DNA of 8,741 nt from Anaerolineae bacterium (GCA_026985975.1 JALSPL010000417.1:1-8741); one strand, 5' to 3'. Positions 1 through 5,889 are shown, counted from the stretch's first letter. The notes: generated by a model from the letters alone, not told the origin. Program-made: numbers and translations.

Positions 1-1188
1 CGACCTCTTTTGTCCCTCCCTCTGATTGCCGCCATCGTGGCGATCTTCCTCGGCGCCTGCGCCGCGCCGTCGCCCCCTGCGAACACTGCCGGATCGACGG
101 CGCCCGCTGGCCCGACCATCCTCACGGACGATGACCGTTCGCCGCAACTGAAGCGTCTGACCGAGGACTGGCGCACAGACTGGACGCGACACACCATCCG
201 TTACGATGAAATCCTCTCGGGCGGACCGCCGCGCGATGGCATTCCCGCCATCGACGAGCCCAGATTTATCTCTGCCGACGAGGCGGCCGCCTGGCTGGAT
301 GATCGGGAGCCAGTGGTGGCGCTGGAAGTAAACGGCGTCGCCCGGGCCTATCCCCTGCAAATCCTCATCTGGCACGAAATCGTCAACGATGAGATCGGCG
401 GCGTTCCTGTGACCGTCACCTTCTGCCCGCTATGCAATGCGGCCGTTGTCTTTGATCGCCGATTAAATGGCCGCGTGCTGACATTCGGCGTCTCGGGGCT
501 GCTGCGTCATTCCGATCTAATCATGTACGATCGTCAAACCGAGAGTCTGTGGCAGCAGTTCACGGGCGAGGGCGTCGTTGGCGAGATGGCAGGCAAGACG
601 CTCACCTGGCTGCCCGCCAGCATTATCGGCTTCGCCGATTTCCGGCAAACCTATCCTGATGGGCAGGTTCTTTCCCGCGACACCGGCTACAACCGTTCCT
701 ATGGGCAAAATCCCTACGCTGGCTACGATAACATCGACCAGAGCCCCTTCCTCTTCGATGGCATCCCCGACGACCGGCTGCCCCCCATGGCCCGGGTGGT
801 TACCGTGTCGCTGAAGGGCGAGGATGTGGCCTATCCCTACGATTTGTTGGAAAAAGAACGCGTGGTGCAGGATATGATAGCGGGCCAGGACATCGTGGTC
901 TTCTATCAGCCGGGCACAGTTAGCGCTCTGGACGCCCGTTCCATCGCCAACAGCAAGGATGTGGGGGCCACCGGCGTGTTTGAACCGATGCTGGACGGTC
1001 AGTCTCTGACGTTTGTGGCTGATGGCGATGATTTTCTCGATGAACAAACTGGCAGTCGGTGGCATATCCTGGGCGTCGCTACGGCCGGGCCGTTGGCGGG
1101 TCGGCGTCTCGTCCCCCTCCTCCACGCCGATCATTTCTGGTTTTCCTGGGCCGCATTCAAACCCGACACCCGCATCTATTCTCCGTGA
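1..1188 (+). CDS. DUF3179 domain-containing lipoprotein (5' end outside window)
   Basis: Predicted exported lipoprotein of the DUF3179 family, whose biochemical role is not established. A TTG at position 10 is the first possible in-window start (numbering below uses it), but the frame is open to base 1 and reads R-P-L-L before it. This would supply the basic n-region of the signal peptide, so the true start probably lies upstream of the window. A hydrophobic stretch (residues 2-15) ends in a lipobox L14-G15-A16-C17, followed by a Pro/Ala/Thr-rich linker. The DUF3179 core then runs from about residue 60 to the end: GGPPRDGIPAID (71-82), VNGVARAYPLQILIWHEIVND (108-127), FCPLCN with C139 and C142, and the closing DHFWFSWAAFKPDTRIY (374-390). 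The gene ends in TGA, 4 bases from the stop of the convergent membrane protein gene, with no visible terminator between them. Family assignment is firm; function is unknown. The paired Cys and nearby His suggest metal or redox chemistry, but that is only a guess. Confidence 0.88.
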   Translation, partial: RPLLSLPLIAAIVAIFLGACAAPSPPANTAGSTAPAGPTILTDDDRSPQLKRLTEDWRTDWTRHTIRYDEILSGGPPRDGIPAIDEPRFISADEAAAWLDDREPVVALEVNGVARAYPLQILIWHEIVNDEIGGVPVTVTFCPLCNAAVVFDRRLNGRVLTFGVSGLLRHSDLIMYDRQTESLWQQFTGEGVVGEMAGKTLTWLPASIIGFADFRQTYPDGQVLSRDTGYNRSYGQNPYAGYDNIDQSPFLFDGIPDDRLPPMARVVTVSLKGEDVAYPYDLLEKERVVQDMIAGQDIVVFYQPGTVSALDARSIANSKDVGATGVFEPMLDGQSLTFVADGDDFLDEQTGSRWHILGVATAGPLAGRRLVPLLHADHFWFSWAAFKPDTRIYSP

Positions 1189-1192
1189 TGGC

Positions 1193-3112
1193 TCACCGTC
1201 TCTGGTCAAAATCCACGTGGGTAATCCGAGTGATGGGAAAATCCAATATCGCCAGGTTGTCGAAAGAGCCGTCATCGAGCTGGCGGTAGAGAATGATGCG
1301 CAGGCCGTCGGGCGGAGGGGCGCCGGAAGGGGGATCGAAAGCGAAGACGTCAACAACCCTCTCTCCCGGCAACAGGCTGCTGGTGGGAGTGAAGCCCAGA
1401 GCCGGGGCGCTGTGATCTTGCTGTGCGATCGTCGCGCCACTGGCCAGCAAGCGCACGCTGATAGCCCAATCATGCACGGAGGTCTGCTGCGCCTGCAACG
1501 CCAGCCGCACCTGCCAGGGCGCTGCTCCGCCCGCCAATATCTGAAATCCGGCCAGCCGCAATCCATCGCCCAGCTTCGCCGACGCCAGCGTCATGCCGTC
1601 CAGCGGCAGTTGCGGTATTTCGCCATCGCCGGCCAGCAGCAGCCCCGGACCCCAGGCGGTGTAGTGCAGAGGCAATCCGCTTTCTGTGGCAGCATAGCTG
1701 GCGGCATTGGCCGTCACCAGCACGGGACGTCCCTCGGCAAAGGCCCGGGGCATCTCACTGGTGGGGATGGCGTCTATGTCCGGGCGCACGCCCCAGATGT
1801 CTGTGAGATAATCCAACGCCAGCTTCTCCATCTCATCCCCTACGATGACCGCGTTCTGGGGCGGCATTTGGCGGAGAATGTCCCAGCCTGGGGTCAGGCC
1901 CGTGTCGTCAGGACGATTTCGCAGATTGGTCGCGGGCCAGGAAGTGCTGAATTTGAGGATTACTAGCGCCGCCAGGATCAGCGTCAACATCGTCCGCCAC
2001 AATCGTTTGGGGAACATCTCCCACAGACGATAGAAGGAGACGCCCGCACCCAACAACGCCAGCGGGTAGAGGGGCATGATCACTTGATACCAGTTGCCAA
2101 AACGGTCGATATAGCTGAAAAGCAAATAAATGACCGCGGTCACGCCAAACAACGCCAGATAGCGCCTGCCCCACAACCACCAGCCCACTGCGCCCAGGAG
2201 CATCAACAGGGGCGTTAGCTCGGCCACGATGAGACGGGGCAGTTCAGGATTGAAGGGCCGCAGCGTCCAGGTCATCTCATCCCGCCCCTGCCGGGTGGAG
2301 ATGAAGCTGAAAAACCAGTCCCGGGCGTTATGCCACTCTCCCTGGCCCCACCATTCGGGATGCTGCGCCCCGCGGATGTAGACGTAGGCGTAGGCGGTGA
2401 GAGGCAGCAGGGCCAGCAACAGACTGATGAGGATGAGCCGTCCGCGCTTGATCAGGCGCGGCTGCTTCATCAACACGAAGGCCAACGCGCCCGGGGCGAT
2501 GAACAACACGGTGACCATGTGGGCCAGAGCCAGTCCCAGCGTAAAGGCCAGCGCATACAGCCAGCCATCCCGCCCGTCATCGTCCCAGGCCATGAGCAGC
2601 CCCACGATGACCAGGGTTTGCAGCACCGCCGAGGCGTATTGTTCGGTGCTGACCGCGTAGTACCAGAAGAAATAACTGACCGCGTAGAAAGCGCTGATCC
2701 CCAGGGTGATGACCAGATTGCCGCGGGTGAGACGATAGAGGATGAGGAAGAAAACGCCCAGGGCCAACAGCGCCCACAGGGTGGAGTAGCTGGAGAGGAT
2801 GGGGACAGGGTTGGCGCGAGGAAAGAGCAGCCGCCAGCCATGAAACCACAGCCAGCCGCCCATGGTGTAAAGGGGATAGCCGGGCGCATTGGAGGGTCGG
2901 GCCTGCACCTGGGCATATTGATGCGTGATCAGATCGCCGCCTTGCAGTTCGCCCGGACGCAGGCCGGTATCCAGCGTGGCCCAGTAGAGCAGCCCCGCGG
3001 CCAGGAGGAAGATGAGCAATGCTATTTTCCCGCGCCGATCCAGCCAAGAGGCGGGATGATAATGAGCCGATCGTACGCCCGGCGGGGCATTTGGTGGGCT
3101 GGAGACCTTCAT
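1193..3112 (-). CDS. DUF2723/GT-C type membrane glycosyltransferase-like protein
   Basis: Large integral membrane protein, probably a lipid-linked-sugar-dependent glycosyltransferase of the GT-C fold (DUF2723, related to protein O-mannosyltransferases). About ten membrane segments span residues 32-391 (numbered from the GTG at 3121). The first extramembrane loop has the DUF2723-like pattern L-x-P-G-E-L-Q-G-G-D (54-63) then ARPSNAPGYPLY (74-85); an acidic residue in this loop is the usual catalytic position in GT-C enzymes. A soluble region of about 250 residues follows, ending in a beta-rich module (about 535-630) with the pattern WQVRL, SVRLL, AQQD, PALGFTPTSSLLPGE and VVDVF, which I associate with Chloroflexota glycosyltransferases. 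Start choice: ATG at 3112 gives 639 aa and begins 2 bases after the vapC-like stop; GTG at 3121 gives 642 aa and overlaps that stop. Neither has a Shine-Dalgarno sequence, which suggests translational coupling to the toxin gene. The acceptor substrate cannot be told from sequence. Confidence 0.8.
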   Translation of the reverse strand: MKVSSPPNAPPGVRSAHYHPASWLDRRGKIALLIFLLAAGLLYWATLDTGLRPGELQGGDLITHQYAQVQARPSNAPGYPLYTMGGWLWFHGWRLLFPRANPVPILSSYSTLWALLALGVFFLILYRLTRGNLVITLGISAFYAVSYFFWYYAVSTEQYASAVLQTLVIVGLLMAWDDDGRDGWLYALAFTLGLALAHMVTVLFIAPGALAFVLMKQPRLIKRGRLILISLLLALLPLTAYAYVYIRGAQHPEWWGQGEWHNARDWFFSFISTRQGRDEMTWTLRPFNPELPRLIVAELTPLLMLLGAVGWWLWGRRYLALFGVTAVIYLLFSYIDRFGNWYQVIMPLYPLALLGAGVSFYRLWEMFPKRLWRTMLTLILAALVILKFSTSWPATNLRNRPDDTGLTPGWDILRQMPPQNAVIVGDEMEKLALDYLTDIWGVRPDIDAIPTSEMPRAFAEGRPVLVTANAASYAATESGLPLHYTAWGPGLLLAGDGEIPQLPLDGMTLASAKLGDGLRLAGFQILAGGAAPWQVRLALQAQQTSVHDWAISVRLLASGATIAQQDHSAPALGFTPTSSLLPGERVVDVFAFDPPSGAPPPDGLRIILYRQLDDGSFDNLAILDFPITRITHVDFDQRR

Positions 3113-3114
3113 TG

Positions 3115-3504
3115 CTACCACATTACTATATCCAGATCAAAGACAGCGCCGAAGTGTTTATCTCGTGTCACCACCACAAGATGATGTTGGCGGGCGATGG
3201 CTGCTATCCAGATATCATTTTCAGGAATCATGCGGCCTATTCTGCGAAGTTCGTCTTTGATAACGCCATACCAACGTCCGGTAACTGCATCGCTGATGAC
3301 GATGGTATTTTCAGCTATCAATTGTGTGATTTGTTCCAGATTTTCTTCTCGTCGCACAGATTTGAACGCCCCATAATACAATTCCCCAATGGCAATACTG
3401 GGAATTAAAACAGCCTGAGCTTGTTCAATCTGCATCACAATTTGTTGATCTCCCGCAAAGAGATCAATGATGATGCTGGTGTCTAATAAAAATTCACCAC
3501 TCAT
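3115..3504 (-). CDS. PIN-domain toxin, VapC-like ribonuclease
   Basis: Toxin of a type II toxin-antitoxin pair; PIN-domain proteins of this size are Mg2+-dependent ribonucleases that cut tRNA, rRNA or mRNA when freed from the antitoxin. The 129-residue protein has the acidic PIN residues: D8 in LLDTSIIID, E41 in IAIGELYYG, D97 in PENDIWIAAIA, and D115 in TRDKHF. It is full length for the family and looks intact. I chose ATG 3502-3504 because it places the first catalytic Asp at residue 8, as usual; the open frame continues to 3582 inside the antitoxin gene but adds only non-family sequence. The start overlaps the antitoxin stop by 11 bases and has no Shine-Dalgarno sequence, the arrangement expected for coupled translation with antitoxin made first. 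Base composition is lower in GC than the flanking genes, consistent with acquisition. The exact VapC subgroup and RNA target are not readable here. Confidence 0.9.
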   Translation of the reverse strand: MSGEFLLDTSIIIDLFAGDQQIVMQIEQAQAVLIPSIAIGELYYGAFKSVRREENLEQITQLIAENTIVISDAVTGRWYGVIKDELRRIGRMIPENDIWIAAIARQHHLVVVTRDKHFGAVFDLDIVMW

Positions 3505-3724
3505 TTGGGTCGATCTGCTCACAATCCGCCTCGATAGCCGCCCGCATAATTTCCACATCATCCCGCGGGATAGCGCCCGCATACTTTAGAAGATTTTTCC
3601 CGGGAACGCCTTCCAAAGGAGCAGTTTTCAAGGATTTGATGAAAGAAAGAACTTGGTATTGTTGTTTTTCGGGCAGTTCTTTGATTTGCTCAAAGATGGT
3701 TTGGGGCAGTACAGGCGTGTTCAT
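3494..3724 (-). CDS. DUF2281-type antitoxin (VapB-like partner of the PIN toxin)
   Basis: Small 76-residue protein, predicted antitoxin for the PIN toxin it overlaps. The N-terminal half (about residues 9-32, IFEQIKELPEKQQYQVLSFI) matches the DUF2281-like helical pattern found in antitoxins next to PIN toxins. The C-terminal tail (about 58-76, ending QIDPNEW) is acidic and carries a Trp end typical of the toxin-binding tail. I see no AbrB, ribbon-helix-helix or Phd DNA-binding motif, so whether it represses its own operon is unclear. The ATG at 3722-3724 is preceded by GGAG with 8-base spacing (on the minus strand, GGAG then ATGCCGTT), supporting this start. It lies 70 bases after selA and has its own candidate extended -10 promoter. 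GC content is low for the window. Function is inferred mainly from context and the tail motif. Confidence 0.8.
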   Translation of the reverse strand: MNTPVLPQTIFEQIKELPEKQQYQVLSFIKSLKTAPLEGVPGKNLLKYAGAIPRDDVEIMRAAIEADCEQIDPNEW

Positions 3725-3736
3725 AACGGCATCTCC

Positions 3737-3762
3737 AGCACTCTAATTTGTGATTGAGCACT
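3737..3762. repeat. Direct repeat AGCACT, 20 bases apart, in the antitoxin leader
   Basis: The hexamer AGCACT occurs at 3737-3742 and 3757-3762, so the copies are about two helical turns apart on one face of the DNA. They sit between the candidate -10 element and the ribosome-binding site of the antitoxin gene, where an autoregulatory operator would be expected. The copies are short and could be chance; no palindrome strong enough to name an operator is visible. Confidence 0.3.
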
Positions 3763-3768
3763 GGTGTC

Positions 3769-3777
3769 ATTGTAGCA
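3769..3777 (-). promoter_or_regulatory. Candidate extended -10 promoter of the toxin-antitoxin module
   Basis: On the minus strand this reads TGCTACAAT: a TG dinucleotide, one base, then TACAAT, which differs from the sigma-70 type TATAAT consensus at one position. No good -35 hexamer is found 16-19 bases upstream (the best at 17 bases is TAGCCG), so recognition would depend on the extended -10. Transcription would start near 3762, giving a leader of about 38 bases that contains the antitoxin ribosome-binding site. This implies that the module is transcribed independently of selA. Confidence 0.5.
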
Positions 3778-3794
3778 TATTCCGTCCAGGTCGG

Positions 3795-5183
3795 CTATTG
3801 AAGTATCGCCAGGACGTCGCGTATGGCTTTGAGCAAGATTTTTTCTTGTGCGGGCAGGATGGTGCGAGGATCGAACACCACCCAATCCTCTTGCACCCGG
3901 GCGATGACGGGGGGTGAACAGGCCCGCAGCGCGGTCAGCAGCCGCTGCGGATGCGGACAACCAACGGCCAGCAGGGTGGTGGGCAGTGTTTGCCCCGGCA
4001 AGGAGCCGCCGCCTACAGCGCTGCCGCCGGGCAGCAGCTCGATGCGTGCGCCCGCGTCCGCCAGGGCGTTGGCCCAGGCCCGGGCGCGACGTTCCAACTC
4101 CTCCGCCGGTGCGCTGATCATGCGCCACACAGGAATTTCCTCCGCGGCGGTTCCTCGCAGATAGGCCATGAGAGTGGCTTGCAACGCGGCCAGAGTGGTT
4201 TTATCCACGCGATAGGCTCGGGTCAGAGGTTGACGTTTGAGCTCATCGATAATCTCTTTGCGGCCCAGAATGATGCCCGCCTGGGGTCCGCCCAGCAGTT
4301 TATCACCGCTGAAGGTGACCACATCGGCGCCGGCGTTGATGCTATCCTGCACGGTAGGTTCATAGGCCAGACCATAGGCGCGGGTATCCAGCAGGGTGCC
4401 GCTGCCCAGGTCGTTGACCACATGAATGGAGGCGGGCCAGGGGATATCTTGCACCATTTGCACCAACTCGGCCAAAGTAGCTTCGGCGGTAAAGCCTATG
4501 ATGCGGTAGTTGGACTGATGCACTTTCAGCAGCAGGCCGGTGCGTTCGGTGACGGCGTTTTCGTAATCGGCCAGACGGGTGCGGTTGGTGGTTCCCACTT
4601 CCACCAGAATCGCCCCGCTCTGGGCCAGGATGTCGGGAATGCGAAAGCCGCCGCCGATCTCCACCAGCTCGCTACGCGAGATGATGACTTCTTTGCCCGC
4701 GGCCAGGGTGCGCAAGACCAGATTGACCGCGGCCGCGTTGTTGTTCACCACCAGGGCGGCCTCGGCGCCGGTGAGCCGAGTCAGCATGTCTTCGGCGTGC
4801 ACATAACGGCTGCCCCGCTTGCCCGCGGGCAAGTCATATTCCAGATTGCTGTAACTGCGGGCCACGGCCATCATGGCCTGCTGCGCCGCATCTGAGAGCA
4901 GCGCCCGGCCCAGATTGGTGTGCACGATGACGCCGGTGGCGTTGATGACCGGGGTCAGAGAAGGGGCCAGATGCGCCCGGGTCAGATCTTGCAACCGGAC
5001 GACGATTTCATCCTCGCTCGGTGCGCTGCCGCCGGCGCGAATGTCTGCGCGGATGGCGTCCAGCAGGGCGCGGGCCTCATCCCGCACCGGTTCGCGGCCG
5101 AATTCGTTGATGAGGGGCAAGATGTCGGGCCGGGCCAGCAAGGCGTCCAGGCCGGGCAGGTGGCGATAGGGGTTGTCGGGCAT
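3795..5183 (-). CDS. selA: L-seryl-tRNA(Sec) selenium transferase (selenocysteine synthase)
   Basis: PLP enzyme that converts seryl-tRNA(Sec) to selenocysteyl-tRNA(Sec) using selenophosphate, in the cytoplasm as a large homo-oligomer. At 462 residues it is the usual family length. The N-terminal domain (about 1-75, RHLPGLDALL near the start) is the tRNA(Sec)-binding region in known SelA. It is followed by VINATGVIVHTNLGRALLS (79-97), YDLPAGKRGSRY (116-127), VVNNNAAAV (145-153), VNDLGSGTLLD (256-266), and SGDKLLGGPQAG (292-303) with the PLP lysine K295, the same number as in E. coli. The ATG at 5181-5183 is preferred because it gives the expected short lead into HLPGLDALL, but it has no Shine-Dalgarno sequence; a heptamer repeat array begins 3 bases upstream. 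A candidate promoter lies at 5332-5340. selB, which often follows selA, is absent here; a toxin-antitoxin module follows instead. The gene looks intact. Confidence 0.95.
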   Translation of the reverse strand: MPDNPYRHLPGLDALLARPDILPLINEFGREPVRDEARALLDAIRADIRAGGSAPSEDEIVVRLQDLTRAHLAPSLTPVINATGVIVHTNLGRALLSDAAQQAMMAVARSYSNLEYDLPAGKRGSRYVHAEDMLTRLTGAEAALVVNNNAAAVNLVLRTLAAGKEVIISRSELVEIGGGFRIPDILAQSGAILVEVGTTNRTRLADYENAVTERTGLLLKVHQSNYRIIGFTAEATLAELVQMVQDIPWPASIHVVNDLGSGTLLDTRAYGLAYEPTVQDSINAGADVVTFSGDKLLGGPQAGIILGRKEIIDELKRQPLTRAYRVDKTTLAALQATLMAYLRGTAAEEIPVWRMISAPAEELERRARAWANALADAGARIELLPGGSAVGGGSLPGQTLPTTLLAVGCPHPQRLLTALRACSPPVIARVQEDWVVFDPRTILPAQEKILLKAIRDVLAILQ

Positions 5184-5186
5184 GGT

Positions 5187-5238
5187 CAGTTTGCAGTAAA
5201 CAGTGTTCAGTTTGCAGCGTACAGTAATCAGTCGTCAG
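5187..5238. repeat. Heptanucleotide tandem array CAGTNNN, 7 units, upstream of selA
   Basis: Read on the plus strand, seven consecutive 7-base units begin with CAG, six of them CAGT: 5187 CAGTTTG, 5194 CAGTAAA, 5201 CAGTGTT, 5208 CAGTTTG, 5215 CAGCGTA, 5222 CAGTAAT, 5229 CAGTCGT, then a partial CAG at 5236. The first four bases are nearly fixed and the last three vary, so this is a degenerate tandem repeat with a strict 7-base period. On the selA coding strand the units read NNNACTG. The array ends 3 bases before the selA start codon and occupies the place of a ribosome-binding site. Confidence 0.85.
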
Positions 5239-5261
5239 GCGCCGCTGACAGCAATGGAAAT

Positions 5262-5331
5262 GACCGGGGACCGGGGACGATGGATGGAAACCGCGCTTTT
5301 TCGGTCTCCAGTCTCCGGTCTTCCGTCTAGC
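5262..5331. repeat. Second 7-base repeat block in inverted halves (GACCGGG / GTCTCCG)
   Basis: Two GACCGGG units at 5262 and 5269 are followed, after about 25 bases, by GTCTCCA (5304), GTCTCCG (5311), GTCTTCC (5318) and GTCTAGC (5325). The halves are inverted relative to each other: 5262-5278 can pair with 5304-5320 over 17 positions (14 Watson-Crick, 2 G-T, 1 mismatch on the plus strand), with a 25-base loop. In minus-strand RNA, where selA would be transcribed, the two G-T pairs become A-C mismatches, so the fold is weaker there. No T-run follows, so I do not call it a terminator. Confidence 0.6.
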
Positions 5332-5340
5332 AGTATAGCA
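5332..5340 (-). promoter_or_regulatory. Candidate extended -10 promoter for selA
   Basis: The minus strand reads TGCTATACT, a TG-extended -10 with TATACT one base away from TATAAT. It lies directly after the T-run of the tRNA terminator, and its -35 position (about 5355-5360, TTCGGG) falls inside that terminator and matches poorly. Transcription would start near 5325 and give a leader of about 140 bases that contains both repeat blocks. It is the best-placed start for selA because the terminator should isolate selA from the tRNA gene. Confidence 0.45.
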
Positions 5341-5371
5341 AAAAACCGCCAATGCCCGAAGCATGACGGTT
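5340..5371 (-). terminator. Rho-independent terminator of tRNA-Val
   Basis: On the minus strand, arm AACCGTCATGC (5371-5361) pairs with GCATTGGCGGTT (5355-5344) through 11 base pairs including one T-G wobble and one bulged T. The loop is TTCGG, and the stem runs into six Ts (5345-5340). It starts 7 bases after the tRNA 3' end. Stem, stable loop and T-run together make a good intrinsic terminator. Confidence 0.8.
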
Positions 5372-5377
5372 GCAGTG

Positions 5378-5451
5378 TGGGCGGAAAGGGACTCGAACCC
5401 CTGACCCCTTCCTTGTAAGGGAAGTGCTCTAGCCAACTGAGCTACCCGCCC
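5378..5451 (-). tRNA. tRNA-Val (anticodon UAC)
   Basis: A 74-base gene that folds into a full cloverleaf. The acceptor stem GGGCGGG pairs with TCCGCCC over 7 pairs including one G-T. The D arm is GCTC/GAGC with a 9-base loop; the anticodon stem CTTCC/GGAAG encloses the loop CTTACAA with anticodon TAC; the T arm AGGGG/CCCTT encloses TTCGAGT. The discriminator is A, and the following bases are CAC, so the CCA tail is not encoded and must be added enzymatically. The UAC anticodon reads GUA and GUG. The gene lies between infA and selA and carries its own terminator. It is not selC, which would have a UCA anticodon and a longer extra arm. Confidence 0.97.
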
Positions 5452-5466
5452 GGAAATAAGGACTCA

Positions 5467-5475
5467 ATGATAGCG
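5467..5475 (-). promoter_or_regulatory. Possible -10 element for tRNA-Val
   Basis: The minus strand reads CGCTATCAT; TATCAT is a fair -10 hexamer placed so that transcription would begin about 9 bases before the tRNA 5' end. The -35 region at normal spacing (CACCCC) is poor, and a TTGACC at 5514-5509 is too far away. The rest of the 113-base infA-tRNA gap (5452-5564) holds no gene and no convincing terminator. Confidence 0.3.
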
Positions 5476-5564
5476 ATGAAATGGAAATGGGGGTGTCGGC
5501 CCCGATCCGGTCAATGCGGAATGAACTGCTGTGATCCTCGTAATCGAATGAGCGATAAGATGGC

Positions 5565-5810
5565 TTATTTGCGGTAACGGTAGACGATGCGGCCGCGAGT
5601 CAGATCGTAAGGCGAAAGCTCCACCCGCACGCGGTCCCCCAGATAAATGCGGATATAGTACATGCGCATTTTGCCGGAGATGTGGGCCAGCACTTCGTGG
5701 TCGTTATCCAGCTTGACTCGAAACATGGTGTTGGGCAACGCTTCGACGACGGTGCCATCGACTTCGATCTTATCTGATTTTTTGCCTTTTTTTCTGGGTG
5801 TTTTTGCCAA
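5565..5810 (-). CDS. infA: Translation initiation factor IF-1
   Basis: IF-1 binds the A site of the 30S subunit during initiation and works with IF-2 and IF-3. The 81-residue protein is a single S1-like OB fold: KIEVDGTVVEALPN (14-27), MFRVKLDN (29-36), HEVLAHISGKMRM (38-50), YIRIYLGDRVRVELSPYDLTRGRIVYRY (52-79). It is slightly longer than the 72-residue E. coli protein because of a Lys/Arg-rich N-terminal extension (AKTPRKKGKKSD, residues 2-13) that may contact rRNA. The start is TTG at 5808-5810: a strong AAGGAGG (5825-5819) lies 8 bases upstream, and an ATG touching that site (5818-5816) is out of frame and too close. An upstream in-frame ATG at 5868-5870 would add unrelated residues and lies at the -10 region. 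It has its own promoter and does not sit in the ribosomal protein operon where infA is often found. Confidence 0.96.
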   Translation of the reverse strand: MAKTPRKKGKKSDKIEVDGTVVEALPNTMFRVKLDNDHEVLAHISGKMRMYYIRIYLGDRVRVELSPYDLTRGRIVYRYRK

Positions 5811-5818
5811 GTTAGCAT

Positions 5819-5825
5819 CCTCCTT
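5819..5825 (-). promoter_or_regulatory. Ribosome-binding site fixing the infA TTG start
   Basis: The minus strand reads AAGGAGG, a strong match to the anti-Shine-Dalgarno sequence, 8 bases before TTG. An ATG begins immediately after it but is in another frame and has no spacing, so TTG is the start. Confidence 0.85.
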
Positions 5826-5860
5826 GGAGATGAGTGAAACAAAAGTGGACGAACAGTGCC

Positions 5861-5889
5861 AGTTTAGCATATTTTTGGCTATTTGTGAA
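5861..5889 (-). promoter_or_regulatory. Promoter of infA (TTCACA, 17 bases, TAAACT with TG extension)
   Basis: On the minus strand TTCACA (5889-5884, one base off TTGACA) is followed by exactly 17 bases and TAAACT (5866-5861), with TG at the extended -10 position (TGCTAAACT). This is the best complete promoter in the window. Transcription would begin near 5854, leaving a leader of about 44 bases with the AAGGAGG site. Confidence 0.65.

Noticed and set aside
1186..1215. TGA at the end of the DUF3179 gene considered as a selenocysteine codon, given selA nearby
   Set aside because: The protein already ends at the usual family C-terminus, the frame beyond the TGA soon closes, and no downstream stem-loop like a bacterial SECIS is evident.
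2330..3184. Open frame of 284 codons on the plus strand, antisense to the membrane protein gene
   Set aside because: Its Gln/Gly/Asp-rich sequence is what the complement of hydrophobic codons gives; no start signal or family pattern.
3951..4895. Open frame of 314 codons on the plus strand, antisense to selA
   Set aside because: Same reason: no recognisable motif, composition typical of an antisense frame, and selA is certain.
5187..5331. Repeat spacer considered as a CRISPR array
   Set aside because: The period is 7 bases; there are no 24-47 base repeats with unique spacers and no cas genes.
5378..5451. tRNA next to selA considered as selC
   Set aside because: The anticodon is TAC, the acceptor stem has 7 pairs and the extra arm has 5 bases; it is tRNA-Val.
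5488..5505. Possible infA terminator, GGGG and CCCC around a short loop
   Set aside because: The stem has only about four pairs and there is no T-run on the minus strand.
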